The notes beneath the pieces were generated by a model, which saw nothing but the letters and a program-made list of their open reading frames with translations, was not told the origin of the DNA and did not search any database. Made by a program: the position numbers and the translations under genes. From Fasciolopsis buskii (Eukaryota > Platyhelminthes > Trematoda > Plagiorchiida > Fasciolidae), in contig LUCM01004767.1 in NCBI GenBank assembly GCA_008360955.1, positions 1-64,000 on the forward strand: 64,000 bases of DNA, in the 5' to 3' direction. Positions 12,401 to 23,350 of this stretch are shown here, one piece after another. The number at the start of each line of letters is the position of its first letter. The stretch's first letter is position 1.

Positions 12401-12979
12401 CCTGTCATATAGATAAGGATATTGCTGTGCTCGTCAGTGTTTAGACGTTTGGAGGATGGCGTAGAAGGGGGCAAACGACCAGTTAATAGTCGGATAAAGT
12501 TTTCCACGGTAGCTTCATTTCCACGATAATCGATTTCAATGGACTCTCCGTACAAATTTATACGGTCGTACGGATGATTGTAAATGTTGGCTGAATAAAG
12601 AGAAAATACACCTCAATGAAATTTGGAAATTCACCTGGCCGGGGATTTCTCGCATTGCAACTGGCATCGTCGGAGACCATGAGAATTATCCGGCTGGATG
12701 AAACGTTTGGTGAGACTAGGTGATCTGAAGACAAACCTGTCGGGTATGCCCAAACGTTTGATATGTCGATACAGTGCGAGCACATTTGAAAGATGTCGGT
12801 AATTGAACCAGAACCGTGACGTATCCACTAAGACGGCCCAGTTGGATGTATGACGTGCTTCAGTTAATATACACAGACTGGAGATCTTTACAAAGATTTC
12901 AAGTGTATGTGTGCATAGTACTTACCAAAGAAGCAACTAAGAACATCAGCATGTTAGTAATTCGCATTAAATGGACCAT
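3469..12979 (-). CDS. PIGK: GPI-anchor transamidase catalytic subunit (PIGK/GPI8), 7 exons, C-terminus missing
   Basis: GPI8/PIGK is the caspase-fold (C13 legumain-like) catalytic subunit of the ER GPI transamidase, which cleaves the C-terminal signal of precursors and attaches the GPI anchor. Exons (minus): 12926-12979, 12737-12885, 12635-12693, 12305-12590, 8771-8888, 8033-8143, 3469-3635. All boundaries are GT-AG and all phases agree, giving 314 residues. Residues 5-28 form a signal peptide; the mature start RHTSNWAVLVDTSRFWFNYRH is family-typical. The catalytic His is in TGHGG (residue 152) and the catalytic Cys in ETCQ (residue 194). They are 42 apart, as in human PIGK (164/206). Exon 7 carries RTDL and TDFFGSVRRVE. 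Introns are 40, 43, 44, 3416, 627 and 4397 nt; the two long ones hold RTE sequence. The start could be 12979 or the in-frame ATG at 12967. The membrane-anchor exon is not found. No stop or frameshift is seen, so the gene looks intact. Confidence 0.93.
3813..4442. repeat. Inverted repeat 1, left arm
   Basis: This 630 bp segment is the reverse complement of 6598-7227 with a single difference near the outer end (ctaag here, ctgag in the complement of the right arm). I compared the whole length by eye. It contains the 3' end of an RTE-type retrotransposon in antisense, homologous to 16430-17000. Identity stops sharply at 4442. Confidence 0.95.
3813..4740 (-). mobile_element. RTE-like retrotransposon 3' end, minus copy
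   Basis: Read on the minus strand this matches the C-terminal part of the RTE element at 16858-17379: the remnant of RSVLLYG-x-E-T-W near 4430, then the tail DWGTKDPTSIDLETLKDM near 4000. Beyond 4442 the copy continues in diverged form to about 4740, where a block such as ctttcaactctgatgaaata parallels 17068-17090. It is truncated at the 5' end and sits in PIGK intron 6. Confidence 0.75.
5150..7227 (+). mobile_element. RTE-like retrotransposon, 5'-truncated, plus copy
   Basis: Non-LTR retrotransposon relic. At 5360-5470 a linker similar to LKEDRENW/AASGN parallels 18133-18429 on the other strand. At 5823-6023 reverse-transcriptase block 1-2 residues are readable (FKKGTRGD, then VLHRLTP and a diverged form of REQQAGF). 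At 6580-6640 the RSVFLYGC thumb motif leads into the 3' tail forming the right arm of inverted repeat 1. Several frameshifts and stops remove coding capacity. It faces away from the minus copy at 3813-4740, 5' ends towards each other, inside PIGK intron 6. Confidence 0.75.
6598..7227. repeat. Inverted repeat 1, right arm
   Basis: Reverse complement of 3813-4442 over 630 bp with one mismatch. The spacer between the arms is 4443-6597 (2155 bp). Identity begins abruptly at 6598 in the RTE thumb region and ends at 7227, where both flanks diverge completely. Confidence 0.95.
7228..8032. other. Rest of PIGK intron 6
   Basis: No further exon is supported: exon 6 (ends phase 0 at 8033) joins exon 7 (starts phase 0 at 3635) without a gap against the family alignment, apart from about seven residues absent relative to human PIGK. 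No repeat is recognised. Confidence 0.6.
8900..10424. other. PIGK intron 4, distal part, unassigned
   Basis: Stop-rich, AT-leaning intron sequence with no domain or repeat motif I can name. Confidence 0.5.
10544..10930 (-). mobile_element. RTE-like C-terminal fragment in PIGK intron 4
   Basis: The minus frame carries the family tail motif NQNRLRWLGHVLRVPTD followed by a Leu-Pro/Tyr region and a Trp-Gln-Arg block. It parallels the diverged copy at 20750-20900 (same nucleotide phrase ttctgattcagtacctg). It lies in the same orientation as PIGK. No reverse-transcriptase core accompanies it. Confidence 0.75.
10931..12304. other. PIGK intron 4, proximal part, unassigned
   Basis: Contains a short ATT-rich run near 11565-11590. 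Nothing else is recognised. The donor GTACAC at 12299-12304 (minus) is supported by phase agreement with exon 5. Confidence 0.45.
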
Positions 12980-13001
12980 TATCGGGACCACTGAAAAAAG
13001 A
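12980..13001 (-). promoter_or_regulatory. PIGK 5' leader with candidate trans-splice acceptor
   Basis: On the minus strand a T-rich tract followed by CAG ends at 12991, leaving an 11 nt leader before the ATG at 12979. Flatworms are known to trans-splice a spliced leader onto many mRNAs, and such a position and sequence would suit it. A normal acceptor for an upstream non-coding exon is the alternative. Confidence 0.4.
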
Positions 13002-13387
13002 TATTCAAATTCATGAACAGCGCACCAAAAACTCAATGCAGCTGTATAAATACGGTTAGTTTTACTGCAACCACCATCATAAAACTTACGTTCCAGTCAG
13101 AATTAACAGCAGGGCAACATCAAACAATGCAGGCAACCTTCAGTCTCAGCCCCAGTGGACTAAAAAACGAGAAATAATGACAATAACGGAAATCGTCAAT
13201 TTATTATAGGGACCAGTTTTTCTCAGGTAGTTACGAACTTGGTTGGATGGATTTCACAAATGTATAATTAGTCCAAATTAGAAGTCGCCGATCTCAGGAT
13301 CTATGGATGTGTCCCGTGAGCGGCAAAACTGCTGGGTGAGCTCCGAATGGTCCCTTGGTGAAGCACCCGACCATTTCCACCGAATGG

Positions 13388-13440
13388 CCTCCTGGTTCAG
13401 CTGGTAGAGCATGAGGTACAAACGCCTGAGTTGCGTCCAT
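13388..13440 (+). other. tRNA-like segment (A-box match), possible SINE head
   Basis: tggttcagctgg at 13393-13404 fits the internal A-box consensus TRGYNNARNNGG exactly and is followed by tagagc as in a tRNA D-arm. A weak B-box-like gagttgcgtcc sits at 13428-13438, at tRNA spacing. I cannot fold a complete cloverleaf, so it is more likely a decayed tRNA or tRNA-derived SINE head than a functional gene. Confidence 0.3.
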
Positions 13441-13839
13441 GTGTTGCATCAAGTGCAGACTACTCCAAAGAATGCCGACATTTCAGTCAATTTTCCGCTG
13501 GCCGAGCAAATTAAATATCTGCGATTTCAAAAGGACAAGCGTCAGAATCCTAGTTCAGCCGGTCACTTCAATGATAGGCAGCAGTTCAGTCACCCGACTC
13601 CTTACCACCACCGATCTGTGGATAATTTCACGGTTCCGAGCCGCTTCAGGTTCCAGATCCATGACTTTTGGTCCACCCTTGAGTTAAATTAGTTGGCCTC
13701 GAAGACATTATAGTCAGATCGACAATATCGCTGTAAGCAACCGTTGGCACGGTTCTATCCAAAACTTTAGATCCTACTGGTCCATGTAAGCACAATCGCA
13801 TCATCCATCAGTTATAGTATTATGTTCTCTGCAGCACAA

Positions 13840-14420
13840 CGATCATCAACGAAAACCGCAAACTCGGTTAGTCTTAAAACATTCACCTGATGCGGGTGTT
13901 CGCACCGGTTACGAGAAGAAACTGCCAAACGAGCTAACAGCCGCGAAAAGCAACAACGTAGATGAGCATGGAGATCAAATCAAGCACGTCGTGTGTTTAG
14001 GAGCGGGTTTCGTCTATAATCTTAAATTCAATGTCCAGCAAAGTCACTGGATCTCGCAAGAATTACTGAGTCGAATGCACCAAAGAACAGCAGCTTCCTA
14101 ACTGTAGAGTTGAGTAGGATGGGACGACATCTACAGCGTTAAGCAGTGGCAAGCCTTAAGAAGGACCGAGAAAACTGGTGGGTTAAGGTAGTCGAAGAAA
14201 CTAAATTCGCAGCTGTTTTAGGTAATGGCGGAAAACTGTTTACGCTCATACGCGGCACCGGCAAGCGCCGAACTTCGGTAAGTGAAACGGTACGCGATTG
14301 AAATGAAGAGCTTATTCATGTCAGACAGCAAATACTCGGCTGCTGAACACTTAAAGAAACACCTTAGCCAGCCGCGGTCTAATGCAATTACTCCGATGTC
14401 GACAAATGGGATTCCTTGGA
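13840..14420 (+). mobile_element. RTE-like internal fragment
   Basis: Homologous to the plus copy at 5220-5640: shared phrases include gggacgacat, aggaccg-gaaaactgg and agtgaaacggta. It covers the linker between endonuclease and reverse transcriptase, with stops in all frames. Truncated at both ends. Confidence 0.65.
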
Positions 14421-14751
14421 AGACTCCATCTGATCCCTCCCATAGTGAATATTTTATCGTAGTTTTGAAGTATTTACCAGTACTCCAGTGTTGTTCTTAC
14501 CATATCGGAAATGTATCAAAACTATTCAGCATTATGTCAAGTATATCAGAAATTAAGTAGGAACATACCTGTTTCACAAGACTACCCAAGAGTGGACCTA
14601 CTTGTAGACCGTCGAGCAATGCATATGCAATTAGTGCACCTTACAGTGGGGCGGTACGTACGCACAAATGCGCCCACGTAAGAAAGATCGTATTTGCTAT
14701 TAAATAACAGCGTCGTCGAAAAAACCCGTTAATTTGTCGTCGTTTCAAGTA
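14421..14751. other. Unassigned
   Basis: No motif recognised between the RTE and Penelope-like relics. Confidence 0.4.
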
Positions 14752-15600
14752 TCATGAATAACCATTCTCAAGACTAGTTATCGAAAGAATGAAACTGGAA
14801 CGACAACCTAGAACAATCGGATGTTGAACAGGGTGTGTCCATGTGCTTGTCCATCTGTGTGCATTTGCAGGGCTTCGCGTGGTGCTGTGAAGTGTAAGGC
14901 TGGATGTACAGTCTTCGTTTCTACTATTTGTGGCCATTTGAGATCAATCGGGTGTTTTGACTCCGGTGGTAATCCACTGAAGTTTTCAATATCATCCATA
15001 TACCATCGGTCCGGTTGAGAAATGCAGGACTGGCGGTAATTATCAGGGTCTCGACTTAAAGGTGTTCGTTGTGCGTGAAATCCATACTGGAGGACTCCGG
15101 TATTATCACATTCAATGGCGTGGCCTTTGGAAGGGCGAAGAGTGATTACAGAGTGGAGATTTAGTTTATTCTTCGGGTGGTATGATCTGTTGGACTGTAT
15201 TTCTCCTTCCTTTGGGGTCCAGAGATTCTGGATTTTGTGTTTCCATGTTTGGCCAATAAATTGAGCCGAAGCCTTTACACCTAATCATGTAAATACAACT
15301 GTTCTGGTCGTGTAGGTGCTGAGGATCCTTAGTTTTTTTTGGTCGATGTTGTAATGCGTTATCTGTTCGGTAGAAAACACGGAGGTCATACGAGCCAAAT
15401 ATTTTCCTGATTGCTTCCGATGTCCGAACATGCAGACACATAAAACCAGAATCTCAGAGCATCGAAGAAAGGAGAAATGCACCTCAACAGGTATCCACCC
15501 TCACAACACCACATAAAGCCATGCAAAAGCAAACCGAGGGACAAACTCATAAACGGACCTTTCTTAACACCCGACTGATTCATGCTGTCATTCCAGTTTC
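14752..15600 (-). mobile_element. Penelope-like element 3' region with decayed GIY-YIG domain
   Basis: On the minus strand 15441-15166 reads TSEAIRKIF, then a basic linker, then CIYMIRCKGFGSIYWPN. This matches the order in Penelope-like elements: end of the reverse-transcriptase thumb, linker, then the GIY-YIG endonuclease start (VVY-x-I-P-C-x-x-C-x-x-x-YIG-x-T). The YIG core and second Cys are degraded. The following 14752-15060 holds further frames with stops and would be the element's 3' end. No intact ORF remains. Confidence 0.65.
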
Positions 15601-16339
15601 ACTCTTCTAAAAACCAGTCTATTTTGACACACTGAACCGAACTCAGTTCTGGCACGATTAAGATAGATCACGTTCCAGGCCTATGCACGAAATCTTAATA
15701 AACCAACTGAATGACACTTTCCAATAGTTTCGACATAATACCGAATAATTTTGACATCGTTTCGAAATAATGTGGAAAATCATACAACCGTTACTTCTTT
15801 TTTTACAGCCGATATCTCGTTAGTGAGATGAATAAAGCCGTAAAAATAGGCCACTCATTCTTTCGTTGATTGTGATTGACTGAAACCGTACTACAACTTA
15901 TTCACATCATTTTCCATGGATCGCTATCTCCGCCCATAACCTTTCGATGCGGATCCAAACGCATAAGATGCTTCCGAATCGTGAACTCATTGTCGTAGTG
16001 CCGTTATTAATTTCCTGGAACCTACCGAACATCACGAGCCCAACAAGCTAAAAGGTCCGCTCAGCTATTGGCAAGTTCGGCTTTTCGCCATGGGACAAAT
16101 TATCCCGATTACGACATCGCCTTATCATCTCTTCAGTCTACGTATGTGAAGCCGAAAAATGAAGTGCTTGCCTGACATCTACTAATGACAAGCAAGCAAA
16201 AGGCTGGAGCACTTCCTCCAAAAACTGTACTCTCTTGAGAGACTGCAATTAACATGCAGCTATTGCCGAACAACATGAAAGAGGCTCTCCGTGACGGGTT
16301 CACTCAGGGACTTAAGTTCAGCACCATCCGTAAAAACTA
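15601..16339. other. Unassigned
   Basis: A T-rich tract at 15800-15810 and scattered stops; no recognisable gene or repeat. Confidence 0.4.
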
Positions 16340-19300
16340 GTGGGACATACAGCACCTAAACACCATCATTGTTCAGCATTACACAGCAAGGCAAGCCTCA
16401 CTGACCGCTGCCTTTTCCCCAGAGTTACATGCTTTTATAAAAAGAGTGAATATCCAAGGGGAACAGGGAGTGGACCTACGCAGCTGGGGAAAGATATACT
16501 GCTGCAGCCAACAAATGAAATACAGTCTAACTGTACAAACACACTCTTTCGATCATTCTGATTCGATAGAAAATGACAACGCGATCACCACTGTTTACGG
16601 TTCACTGCCATATCCTTCAGTGTCTCCAGCCAGCTAGTTGATGAGTCTTTCGGACCTCAAACACGAAGAAGTGAAACACTTAATTTACCTAAGTTCGCTA
16701 TACATTTTCTCATTCCACGTTGCCACGTCATCTGTTGCCCTCCAGACGGCTTCTTCTAATCCTCGAGAGAAACACAAAATAGGGCACGGTATGGTAGATG
16801 AGTGTTCGCCATACACAACACGCGACCTAACCAGCGTAGTCTACCAAGTTTCATAAGTTAGAACAAAGTGTTCTGAGAGTCGGCGCCTAGTACTAGATTC
16901 CAGATCTCTAAATTAGCCACTCGGTCACTCCATTCAATCCTAGCCATACTACGTAGACATCGGTTGTCGAAAACCTGCAACCGACAAACATCTAGCACAC
17001 GCATACTCCATGTCTCGCAACCGTACAACAGAACTGAACGCACTGCGACACAGTACACACGACCTTTCAACTTCAGTGAAATATCAGGCCGACGCCACAA
17101 GTGCTTCGGTTCAGCGTAAGCTGTCCGAGGATTGGATATACGCGTATATACCTCCACTACCGAGCTACCATCATTTGACACGCAGCTACCAAGGTAAGTG
17201 AAACGGTCCACAACCGTTAGTTCCTCTTCGCTCGGCACCAAGTTCGGTAATGCTGTCGTCCAGTCTTGCAACAGCACTTTGCACTTTGAAGGTGCAAAGC
17301 ACATGCCAAAGCGAGCAACCGATCTCGACAGTCTATCTAGTGCCCATTGTGCATGGTCCGAACAGGCATACAACGTCATCCGCGTAATCTAGACCAAATA
17401 GCTTCCCTCCATTTCACAGTTCGACGCTTACATCTTGGAGACCTCCTAAAGCATTTTCCATCACCTCGCCCATGACGAAGTTTAACAGGAATGGAGAGAC
17501 AGGACACTCTTTCGAATGCTACTAGTCGTTTCCAATGAACTTGATACTTCACCGTATACCCTAACGCGACCATAGGCAGGCGAGTACAATGCTCGCAACA
17601 GTTTCACGAACTTCGCTGGCATACCCTTCCGGTGGAGAGCACTAAATAGTGCTGGTCGATCCACGAAGTCGAGAGCACCTTTCAAGTCCAGAAGGAGTAC
17701 GATCGTAAGGCGGCGATGCGTGTGGCGCGTTTCTAGTATCAATCGGAGATTGAATATCTGGTCGATGCAACTTCGACCTAGCCGAAATCCGGCCTGTTGT
17801 TCGCGGATATTACTCTTGCGAATCGGCGTCAAACGGCACAGCATTATCGAAGCTAACAACTTAGTAACTATCGGAATTAAATTAATCCCACGATGACTGC
17901 TACAGTCACTTTGTGTGCCCCTCTTGAAGATGGGTACAATCAGCGACTAGCCCCACGATAACGGAATGCGCTCCTCGTTCCAAATATCACGAAGCAAGGA
18001 GGTGAGTTCATCAAAGCTTACCAACAATTTGAGAAGAACTGGGGGAAGGTCGTCGGGACCGGCTACTTTTCCCCTCTTCAGAAGCCGAACATTCGACTGT
18101 ACTTCCACTTCCGTTGGAGGGTAGTCAGACACCTACCAAGGATGTGCAGCTCCAAACGTCGGACTAAATACGTTAGCGTGTGGCCAGCTAAACTCATCCT
18201 TGAAGTGCTCTGCCCAACGGTCCAGTCTTTTCTGTCTACCATGAATGAGCTCTCCAGTACTATCGCACACGACTTCACTGATCAAAGTTCGCCGCCCACG
18301 GCTGTCGCGCATAAGCTTAAAAAGTCTTAGACTGTTACCTGAAGCGGCCGCTTCCTTCATCTCTTCGGCTACCTTAACCCACCAGTTTTCGCAGTCATCT
18401 TTAAGGGCTATCGTCAACTCACGGTACAACTGTCAACGCACCTTATTTAATTCCTTGTAGTTAGGCAGCTCACGTTTTTACTCCACTGGACCCAGCGACA
18501 CTTGCGAGATCCAGTGCCTTTGATGAACGCTAGATCTAGGACCACAGGCGAAATCTGCTGCCTAATGCATGGCCGGCTTAATTTGCTCCCACTGCTCGCC
18601 TACATTGTTACTCGTTGTTCTCAGTTCTTCGAGCAGTTTCTGCTCATAGCTGTTGCGAACAGCCGAACCAGACAGACGTTCGACAGCCAATCACACTTGT
18701 AGCCTTTGTCCTTGGCCTTTTAGCTGCGGCAAAAATCGCATTAAAACTAACGCATAGTTCGATTCGACGTACGTGGTCCAATACGATCTAGGATTCTGGA
18801 CATAACCGCGCCAACGGTAGCTAACTGCAATATGGTCGATCTGACTCAGACCACCTGTCGAGTTAGAGCGCCATGTTGCTGGACGATGCGAACTGTGTCA
18901 GAAATTCGAACGAAACAGACTTGGAGAAGTCTTTACCCGTTAACGGTTCGCTGAGCAGGCAAGGCCCACCGCCCACCTAAACAGGACTCCGATGCACTGT
19001 TTTCCAACCTGTGCATTAAAATCACTTGCCGCCACTACAATGTCAGAGCCTCCGCTCTCTCGAACAAGGGTGACGAGGTCATCATAAAGCTCGTCTTTCT
19101 CCATGTCAGTGCTGCAGTCTGTTGGAGTGTATACCGAGATAACAAATAAACTGCGCTTAACACTACTATCCTTCCGGACGCCCACTAATCCATGCAGACT
19201 CACGGCGTACAAGCGACTGTTGACTGGGATCCAGTCTAAAAGAGCTGTTTCAGCCTCCTCGCTTAACACTATTTCTACACCGCGTTGACCCACAGCTTGA

Positions 19301-19640
19301 GCTGCTTCGTCTCCCGAAGCGCGAAGGAAATATCTTGACGAGACATGTTGGGGCAGTTAGTTGAATTACTCTACTCGAATCCTGAATTCGTGTTTCACTC
19401 ACAGAGCAGAAATCAATCGAAAGTGAGTCCACTGTGAGAGCCAAACACTCCTGTCGGCCAGCCCGCATTAAAGTGCGCACACTGAGGGAACCGAAATTCA
19501 GAGGCTGACGACGCTTGAGAAAATGTGAACTAATAGGATGGAAACCACCGACTACACTATTTGACAACGAACCGTTGCGAGTATCGGGCGTGTTATCAGT
19601 GGGGACGCTATGGGTAGGCAGAGAGGGCAAAGAGATTGGG
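16340..19640 (-). mobile_element. RTE-like non-LTR retrotransposon, nearly full length but decayed
   Basis: Reading down the minus strand: 19630-19250, AP-endonuclease start (LNFGSLSVRTLMRAGRQ, then SETRIQ); 19293-18940, endonuclease middle with SVYTPTDCS and SDFNAQVG (normally GDFNAQ); 18429-18133, linker DDCENWWVKVAEEM; 18132-17947, fingers start GKVAGPDDLPP; 17859-17482, reverse transcriptase with REQQAGFRLGRSCIDQIF; about 17391-17376, the catalytic YADD in another frame; 17379-16858, thumb with FTYLGSCVS and VRSVLLYGCETW; then a 3' tail to about 16430 homologous to inverted repeat 1. At least four frameshifts or stops separate the blocks, so it is inactive. Confidence 0.88.
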
Positions 19641-20700
19641 TCGAAGACAGAGAAAACAGGTTGAGTAAAAGAGAGGGAATTCTGAGCAGTAGCATGCTAA
19701 TTATTACCCACCCCACCTGCGCTCGATGCAATGGGCAGCGCGGTCCTTATTATCCTGGGTGACAACCGATGCCGTATGGAATTATTTGTAGGCGTTTAAC
19801 TCATGGGGTCTGATGGACGGGTGCACCTGAACTGAAATCCGCGGTCGACATTACGAAGTCTCCATAGAAATCACAGGAACAATCTGATCTATTTCGCGCG
19901 CCAGCTGAATTCCCTGTTTGCGGTGCAGTTAATACAACTCTGACCTCTCCCGTAAAACTAAGCAACTTAGCCGAATCGATCAGCCCATGCAATCTTCCCT
20001 CCGTAAAGCCAACTTGTTTTCTCGTGATCTTCCACTATCGTTATAAATGTCCATCCCGGAATGCTGTTTGTAGCCTGTGGCAAAAAGGATCACTTCTAGG
20101 AAGTATGTAATCTAAAAATTCCTCTAAGGAAAAGACAAAGCTAATTGGTTCGTACCTATCGACCACAATACTTTCGGTGGTTCCTGTAACATTACCTGGT
20201 GCACTTAATACTGTGTCCGTTAACGATACAAATCTTCGGGCCTTGGTGGGAGTTCGGAAAGTCACATCTCGTTTCAGGCCATCCGACTTTTTGATTGTAA
20301 GGTTGACTATGGATTAAACCCATCTGAAAAGTGGGACTCTCGGCTACTGTTTTGTGTCCATCATACATGAAAATAAATTCTACCGCAGTATTCATCCATC
20401 AGCTTCGCCTGGTTTTGGTTGATGTACTGTTTGGTCGGAAGCTTTTTAGGCTACAACACAAAGTTGAATGGTGAGAGGCCTTATCCTTCACTCTGTGGAT
20501 TACCATCTACAATGCTACCGCCCCTCGGCACTTCGCACGTTTATCCGAAGAATTGGCTGCAGCATTCATCCATGTTGCCTACTGTCTCCAAACACCGCGT
20601 TTCGAGAAATCCTGTGATCATCAATTCGTGGTCTAAATGTACCTACACGAACCAGTCCACTGGATAAAGTTTTCATACTTCATACCCATGCCATCGACTG
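19641..20700. other. Unassigned
   Basis: May include the RTE 5' leader near 19640-19800. The rest shows no recognisable coding or repeat signature. Confidence 0.4.
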
Positions 20701-21190
20701 GCCACCCCGAATCCTCCTCCTGCCTCGAAGAACAGCGTGCAGCGAGGTAGTCTTTCTGTGAGGATGCGCAAAACATATCTCAACCACCTTAATCTATTCT
20801 GATTCAGTACCTGTTTCATAGACTGAACCCGAGGACCCGAATACCTTGGGACTAACTTCCGAGTTACTTACAAAAGGCTCTTACTATATTCTACCGGTAT
20901 TACGAAGACAACGGTGTGCAAACGTCGCAAGTCTTCACCCACCTGCTCTCAATTGCCATGTCTCGGATCCGTAAAGCAATACAGATCTTACTGACTGCAT
21001 GTACACTCGACCTCTGACCGACACACGGATGTCACGCCGACGCCACAGATGCCTCAAATTGGCACAAGTCGATCGGGCCTTTTGTATGCGCCAGCCAGCG
21101 ATAAAACTAAACTACGGTCGAAAGATTGGAGTTTGTCCATAGACGACGATAAATGCGCCAGCATGCCAATGGGCAAAGCAGATTAGCAAA
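20700..21190 (-). mobile_element. RTE-like thumb and tail fragment
   Basis: The minus translation contains an I-x-KAR start, LRHLWRRRDI and VRSVLLYGSETW, then a diverged LNQNRLRWL tail near 20790. Same family as 10544-10930 and related to 16858-17379. Frames are broken and no palm domain is present. Confidence 0.75.
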
Positions 21191-22318
21191 CATTCCCTAT
21201 CGGCAGAACTTCTGTTTTACCTAAAGTCGCCTGCCGCATAATTCCAAGTTTCCGACTAGGGAGCAACCCTTTTTTCCATCACAACCACCTAGACGTTCTG
21301 GACCTGATTCGCAAGTCTTCCGCTGGCAGCTCGACCGATAACTTCCCGATAATCTACAGAGCATTTGACTTCCCCCTTCTAGGGTATCGAAGCTTCGACT
21401 GAGATCAAGAGGCATTAGAAAGAGAGCAGTCTCCAGGAAAACCGTGAGCTCACTTTTTATACCCCACCAGACAAACGGAGCTTGATACTTTATCCTCTTG
21501 ACTTAAGGCGCGCCGAAGGAGATCAACTTCTATTATGATGCATCATTTCACACCAAGGCTTCAAACATTCCTGAGCTAAATTTCGAACTTAGAGTGGTAT
21601 CTTTGTGGAATACACTCCCCGTTGAAACTGCCGTTTTGCCGATCAAAAATGATTTTGGAAGGGCAGTGAACATTCGCTTGGCCTCACAGTGTGGCCCCTC
21701 CCAAACTCCAGCTTCATCAGTATAAGATAAAATAAGCACGACGCAACCGTCATACATTGTACTAATTAGGAAGATGCTACTTAAGTAGCATTACGCTGTG
21801 CAGCATGCACTAGGGCAGCGATCTTTGATGCAGTTGCCGGGCCAACATGGAACTAAAACATTACGACCAGAGTGCCACAAAGACCGGTAGCCGTACCAGC
21901 CAGCATCAACATTTACCCAACGGATCTGGTGTAAAACGCCGACCGCGAGACTGCTCTAGAGCACCCATCGGAGCTCCGATGGGGTTCACATATGTCAAAA
22001 CCTGCGACCGAAAACCAAAAAAGGAAGCCTGTGTGATCCAAACCCCAGTAAGCGCATCCGCGCGCAACAATACTCATACAACAACGTCCCACATCGCAGT
22101 TCAAAACTTGTCCCGCCAACCGACAACGCCAGAAACGACGCCGGCCGAGTTTCGCAACGTCCCGAACGTGACCCAGCGTCAGTTCCGTTTAGACCACAGG
22201 ACTATACGGCGAGATGCCTGAGCGCCCAGATTCTTGCATTAAGAGCTCTTTGGATCTGACGATCCTTGGGCAACAGGAGGGTGGAAATCCTCTTCAGTTT
22301 CCACAGGGGAGGAAACAA
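21191..22318. other. Unassigned
   Basis: A 124-codon plus frame at 21847-22221 is polar and low in hydrophobic residues, with no motif. It may be chance or part of a repeat. Confidence 0.4.
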
Positions 22319-22946
22319 TTACTGAGTCGCTTTCCTCTTGACCATCTCCTCAACCTCATATTTCACACATCGTCCTCTCCAAAAACAGATAGTCATGCAT
22401 TTGAATTCGCGCACCGACCCCACCTCTCTCACTTCTTCCGGTAGCTTATTCCAATCACTCGCCACTCGTTTGGCAAACGATTTGCTCCTCAACCCCGTGG
22501 TTACGTGTTGCCGCACAATCATTATCCCGTTCCCTATCAGTGTATCGTTCCCCCTTATCTCGAATAGGTCTCCACGGTGACCTCGTACCTCGGCCAGACC
22601 CTCTGATGTTCTTGAAGTCTTGTATTAAGTCACCCCTTTCCCTACGTGTTTTCAGGGATCACAAGCCGAGCGCCCTCATCCTCTGCTCATATCCCATGTG
22701 CCTCAAGTGTCCAAACCATCGTGCAAAAACACGCTAAACCTGTTTCAGCATTTTCCTATCTCTTATCAAATACGGCCTCCATGCCTGGACAACGCATTCC
22801 AAGTGCGGTCTGACGATCACTTCGAACAGCAGCAGAAAAACGTTAAGCCTCTTAGATCCCACAGTCCTCGTAAGAAGGCGTAGGGCAAGCCATGCGCTCT
22901 TGGCCGCCTTCCGACATTGCAAGCTAAGTTTCATGTCCGCTCCCAA
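22319..22946 (-). mobile_element. CR1/Jockey-type reverse transcriptase tail
   Basis: 22946-22734 (minus) reads VRPHLECVVQAWRPYL, the typical post-palm block VRPHLEY-x-VQ-x-W. 22522-22319 carries FAKRVASDWNKLPEEVREV, matching the F-S-x-RV-x-x-x-WN-x-LP-x-x-V terminal block. The stretch between them is frameshifted. 5'-truncated relic. Confidence 0.75.
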
Positions 22947-23144
22947 GGCTGTTCCAACGCTGACGTTATGCCCATTTTCTTCAGTTCAGTTCAGATTTCA
23001 TAGGACATACCTGAACTCGTCAGTCCACAGCGTGCATATGTGACCTCTGATAATGCCCCAGATATTTTCACATCATTAGTTTCATCTCTTTTTTTCCGTT
23101 TTATGTTTGTCCCGTTGATCCTCCAATCAGGTAAGATTAAGGCT

Positions 23145-23350
23145 TATATTCAAATGACCGTGCACATGATGGAAATTAGGCTTCCAGACACTCGATGGTT
23201 GAAGGTATGGGTAGCTAATATGCGCATTTTTCTCTTTTGAGTTTATATGAGGGAAAGCACTGAGCAAAGTATCGTTTCGAACGGATGTTTTGTGTCTACA
23301 CCTGAAATTTCTGGCTTCAGCTCTGGTATCCGCCGGATTACATTCACTTC
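23145..23350. repeat. Diverged repeat shared with 40780-41010
   Basis: Direct repeat, roughly two-thirds identical by eye. Aligned landmarks include cttccaga/ggcactcga, atcgtttc, and cacacctgaaa. It flanks the BEL/Pao pieces and could be a very diverged LTR pair or a shared 3' element. Confidence 0.4.
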
